The notes beneath the pieces were generated by a model that saw nothing but the letters and a program-made list of their open reading frames with translations, did no database searches and was not told the DNA's origin. A DNA stretch of 64,000 bases. Source: DAMCAP01 sp032059445. GTDB lineage: Bacteria; Bacillota; Clostridia; Oscillospirales; Ruminococcaceae. The stretch is taken from NCBI GenBank assembly GCA_032059445.1, contig DAMCAP010000008.1, positions 1-64,000 of the forward strand, given 5' to 3'. A program made the position numbers and the translations under genes. Each line of letters opens with the position of its first letter. Within the stretch, counting starts at the first letter, position 1. Positions 61,968 through 64,000 of this stretch are shown piece after piece.

Positions 61968-62177
61968 ATGGTGACAACAATAAGAATAATAAAATTAATC
62001 ATAAAGTTTTTAATATTTATTGTTTTACTCCCATTTATTATTTTGTGGGTCTTAATAAAAAGTCAATTGTTTAAAGTATCATTGATAAAAAATCTAATAT
62101 CATTTGGTATCTCACAGCCAGATGCTAAGGCCTTAGCAAAAGATTTTAGCTTAAGTAAGATAATCAAAGCTAATTAA
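61968..62177 (+). CDS. Small membrane protein of the ECF operon (69 aa)
   Basis: One N-terminal hydrophobic helix (residues about 8-30) and a cytoplasmic tail carrying GISQPDAKALAKDFSLSKIIK, like the C-terminal block of the previous gene. Start ATG at 61968 follows GGGTAAAAGATAATAGT, with weak ribosome site. A terminator follows at 62183. Function unknown; possibly the membrane partner of the preceding protein. Confidence 0.68.
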   Translation: MVTTIRIIKLIIKFLIFIVLLPFIILWVLIKSQLFKVSLIKNLISFGISQPDAKALAKDFSLSKIIKAN

Positions 62178-62182
62178 CTTCA

Positions 62183-62215
62183 AAAAGCACTCACTAAAGT
62201 GGGTGCTTTTTTTAT
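62183..62215 (+). terminator. Terminator of the ECF operon
   Basis: Stem AAAAAGCACTCACT / AGTGGGTGCTTTTT with T-run. Confidence 0.9.
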
Positions 62216-62236
62216 TCAATATAAGAGGAGAATCAT

Positions 62237-62293
62237 ATGAAAAATAAAACACATAAGGAATCCTATTGGATACCCTCTTATCCGTATGTGTAG
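62237..62293 (+). CDS. Short peptide ORF (18 aa)
   Basis: The 18-codon ORF (MKNKTHKESYWIPSYPYV) has a near-perfect ribosome site (AGAGGAGAATCAT) and is isolated between a terminator at 62183 and one at 62320. Aromatic/Pro-rich C-terminus. Might be a leader peptide, signalling peptide or toxin; no relatives recognised. Confidence 0.5.
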   Translation: MKNKTHKESYWIPSYPYV

Positions 62294-62319
62294 TGTGTAG
62301 TTTAAAAACGCATAAAAAG

Positions 62320-62366
62320 ATACTCCTACTATAACCACATAAAGTTTATAGCAGGAGTATTCTTTA
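62320..62366. terminator. Terminator after the short peptide ORF
   Basis: 15-bp stem ATACTCCTACTATAA / TTATAGCAGGAGTAT, one mismatch, followed by TTCTTTAATT. Together with 62183 it brackets an isolated small transcript. Confidence 0.8.
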
Positions 62367-62431
62367 ATTATTTTAGTTTGCATTTTGCTGAAAGTAGTTT
62401 TGCAATGGGTTAACCTCTTTAAGGCAACCCT

Positions 62432-62665
62432 TTAAATCATACTTGCGCCATGCAGCAAAAGCTTTAACTCAAAATCTGTATAGGTCTCTTTTGTTGCATA
62501 CCTTGTTGACGAAGCTGTGATTTGAAAGCCTTGCAAATAGCCCAATGACATACACCATCTTAAAAAAGCCTTGATTGCTCTCAAATATGTGTTCACACTT
62601 GCTTGAGATACAGTCTGGGAAAGCTCAAATTTGAGTTGGTTATGCTTTTCTGTAACATCTGCACT
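62432..62665 (-). pseudogene. Tyrosine recombinase (integrase) fragment
   Basis: The minus frame reads TEKHNQLKFELSQTVSQAS, NTYLRAIKAFLRWCMSLGYL and ATKETYTDFELKLLL, which is the core-binding domain of phage/transposon tyrosine recombinases, then stops at 62432. No start codon and no catalytic domain are present. Read in another frame, the last 80 bases give AAWRKYDLKGCLKEVNPLQNYF, possibly the end of the same protein after an internal deletion. It begins exactly at the 3' end of the RlmL-type gene, a usual place for element insertion. Confidence 0.65.
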
Positions 62666-63779
62666 AAAAATACATATACAACTGACACTTGATCATGCCG
62701 TTATAGAGCTTACGGCGTTTATTTGCCTTACGCCCGAAGATGCTCTCAAACTCCTCATGAGGGCTGATGATATAATAGCTTCTACCCTCTCCCGGCTCAA
62801 AGATCTTACCCATCTGGCGGTAAAGTTCCTCTGCCTGCTTGACTTCCAATAATCGCTCTCCATAAGGCGGATTGGTAATCAAGGTGAAATTCTCCACGGG
62901 TAGCTTAAACTTTGCAATATCCTGCTGCTTGAGGAGCAGCCTGCTTGCAACACCTGCTTTAGCGGCATTCACACGGCTAAGCTCAATTGCCTCCGGATCT
63001 ATATCAAATCCATAGCTTTTAAACTTACCCTCTTTGACCACCGATGCAATACCTGCTGTGCGCTCCTCTTCCCAGATGCTGCGAGGAACTAAACCCCACT
63101 GCTCAGCCGCAAACCTGCGCTTAAGTCCGGGTGGCACGCGCAGCGCCTTGAGGGCCGACTCGATTAAGATTGTACCTGAGCCGCAAAAAGGATCGAAGAC
63201 AACGGTATCTGCTTTGACTCTTGCGAGATCGATGATTCCCGCAGCCAAGGTCTCTTTGATTGGTGCTGCATTTGCCGCAGGGCGATAACCCCTCTTATGG
63301 AGCCCAGCCCCGGAGGTATCCAGCATGATGGTGACCTCATCCTTTAGGATTGAAAACTGTACCTGATGCAGAGGGCCGGTTTCTTCAAACCATTCTCTGT
63401 GATACACGCTGCTCATTCGCTTTACAATTGCCTTCTTGATAATCGATTGGCAGTCGGGAATACTGTGAAGCTTTGAGTTAATTGACCAGCCCTTTACTGG
63501 AAAAGTATCGGTGCTAGCCAGATAATCCTCAAAATTGATAGCTGCCACACCATCAAAAAGCTCCGTAAAGCTCTGTGCTCTAAATTTACCAAGCACAAGC
63601 AGTACTCTCTCAGCTGTGCGAAGGTGAATATTTGCTTTGGCTATCATGGCGGCATCACCTTTAAAGGTAACTTTACCGTCAACGGTTTCGATCTCTTGAG
63701 CGCCCATCCGCTTGATTTCACCTGAGAGCACACTCTCCAGACCAAATAAACACGGGCAGGCTATGGTATATAACGACAT
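62664..63779 (-). CDS. THUMP-domain RNA methyltransferase, RlmL/YpsC-like
   Basis: 371 aa. N-terminal THUMP RNA-binding part (about residues 1-160), then the SAM-dependent methyltransferase with DPFCGSGTILIESA and TNPPYGERL. Members methylate 23S rRNA guanine (G2445-type). Its C-terminal LYNGMIKCQLYMYF is at the usual end, so the gene itself is intact although an integrase fragment abuts it. Confidence 0.92.
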   Translation of the reverse strand: MSLYTIACPCLFGLESVLSGEIKRMGAQEIETVDGKVTFKGDAAMIAKANIHLRTAERVLLVLGKFRAQSFTELFDGVAAINFEDYLASTDTFPVKGWSINSKLHSIPDCQSIIKKAIVKRMSSVYHREWFEETGPLHQVQFSILKDEVTIMLDTSGAGLHKRGYRPAANAAPIKETLAAGIIDLARVKADTVVFDPFCGSGTILIESALKALRVPPGLKRRFAAEQWGLVPRSIWEEERTAGIASVVKEGKFKSYGFDIDPEAIELSRVNAAKAGVASRLLLKQQDIAKFKLPVENFTLITNPPYGERLLEVKQAEELYRQMGKIFEPGEGRSYYIISPHEEFESIFGRKANKRRKLYNGMIKCQLYMYF

Positions 63780-63802
63780 TCAATTGTCCTTTCTTGTTTG
63801 GC

Positions 63803-64000
63803 TTACTCCTGTTTGGCTTCTATGACGCCGTAGTCACCGTTTTTGCGGCGGTATACCACGTTCATTTCACCGGTCTGAGAGTTTTGAAACATAAAAAATT
63901 CGTGACCGACCAGATTCATCCGCAAAATCGCCTCTTGAATATCCATAGGAGCTACTACAAAAGACTTGCTCTTGATAATATGAAACTCTGATTCATCTGT
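63803..64000 (-). CDS. hpf: Ribosome hibernation promoting factor, long form (3' part only)
   Basis: Only the last 65 codons are inside the window. The segment IIKSKSFVVAPMDIQEAILRMNLVGHEFFMFQN and ending MNVVYRRKNGDYGVIEA is the dimerisation domain of long-form HPF, which pairs 70S ribosomes into inactive 100S dimers in stationary phase. The gene begins beyond the right edge. Confidence 0.93.
   Translation of the reverse strand, partial: TDESEFHIIKSKSFVVAPMDIQEAILRMNLVGHEFFMFQNSQTGEMNVVYRRKNGDYGVIEAKQE

Overview
The window reads as chromosome of an anaerobic, endospore-forming Firmicute (class Clostridia; Oscillospirales-like is my best guess, from gene content only). The evidence is a complete spoIIIAA-AH operon, yunB, a tyrosine T-box, GatCAB, ClpC, long-form HPF, and small Clostridia-type proteins. 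Nine runs of exactly 10 N sit inside conserved genes, so this is a gap-filled draft assembly. Genes cut by a gap are described here as single genes.

Region 1 (1 to about 7,630) is the most unusual part: a filamentous-phage (Inoviridae-like) prophage. One long minus-strand operon runs from a small ssDNA-binding-like protein through a 98-aa membrane protein, a 60-aa major-coat candidate, a 51-aa coat-like peptide, two paralogous surface (pIII-like) proteins, two further membrane proteins, a Zot/pI assembly ATPase, a Rep_trans replication initiator and three small accessory proteins. A divergent Cro/cI-type regulator faces the operon across three matching 16-bp operator sites. Long inverted-repeat elements (1-94 and 2817-2871) and GC-rich hairpins are candidates for replication, packaging or recombination sites. 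No integrase is visible. A probable small RNA (about 86 nt) lies at the junction with the host chromosome.

Region 2 (7.8-28.4 kb) is housekeeping: M42 aminopeptidase, RadA, CwlD, exonuclease III, gamma-glutamyltransferase, D-serine dehydratase, T-box-controlled TyrS, and then a minus-strand cluster argR-recN-nadK-tlyA-dxs-DUF212-ispA-xseB-xseA-Kae1-like-nusB-asp23. It couples isoprenoid precursor synthesis with DNA repair and NAD metabolism in an order common in Clostridia. ArgR and RecN lie in one uninterrupted reading frame.

Region 3 (28.5-45.5 kb) holds the sporulation channel operon spoIIIA, a second M42 peptidase, gatCAB-ligA, yunB, glpK, a hotdog thioesterase and clpC.

Region 4 (45.6-62.4 kb) is more accessory: a Cys/Gly/Asn repeat peptide, an ANT(6)-like nucleotidyltransferase, an ABC-2 exporter with a tandem-MerR regulator and shared operator sequences, a complete sugar/glycerophosphodiester-type ABC importer, a sulfur-linked set (TudS-related desulfidase, L-cysteine desulfidase, YeiH exporter), asparaginase, a papain-like amidase-domain protein, an S41 protease, and an ECF sigma/anti-sigma operon with two unknown small proteins that share a C-terminal motif.

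Region 5 (62.2-64.0 kb) has an 18-codon peptide ORF between terminators, a decayed tyrosine-recombinase fragment abutting the 3' end of an RlmL-type methyltransferase gene, and the 3' end of hpf.
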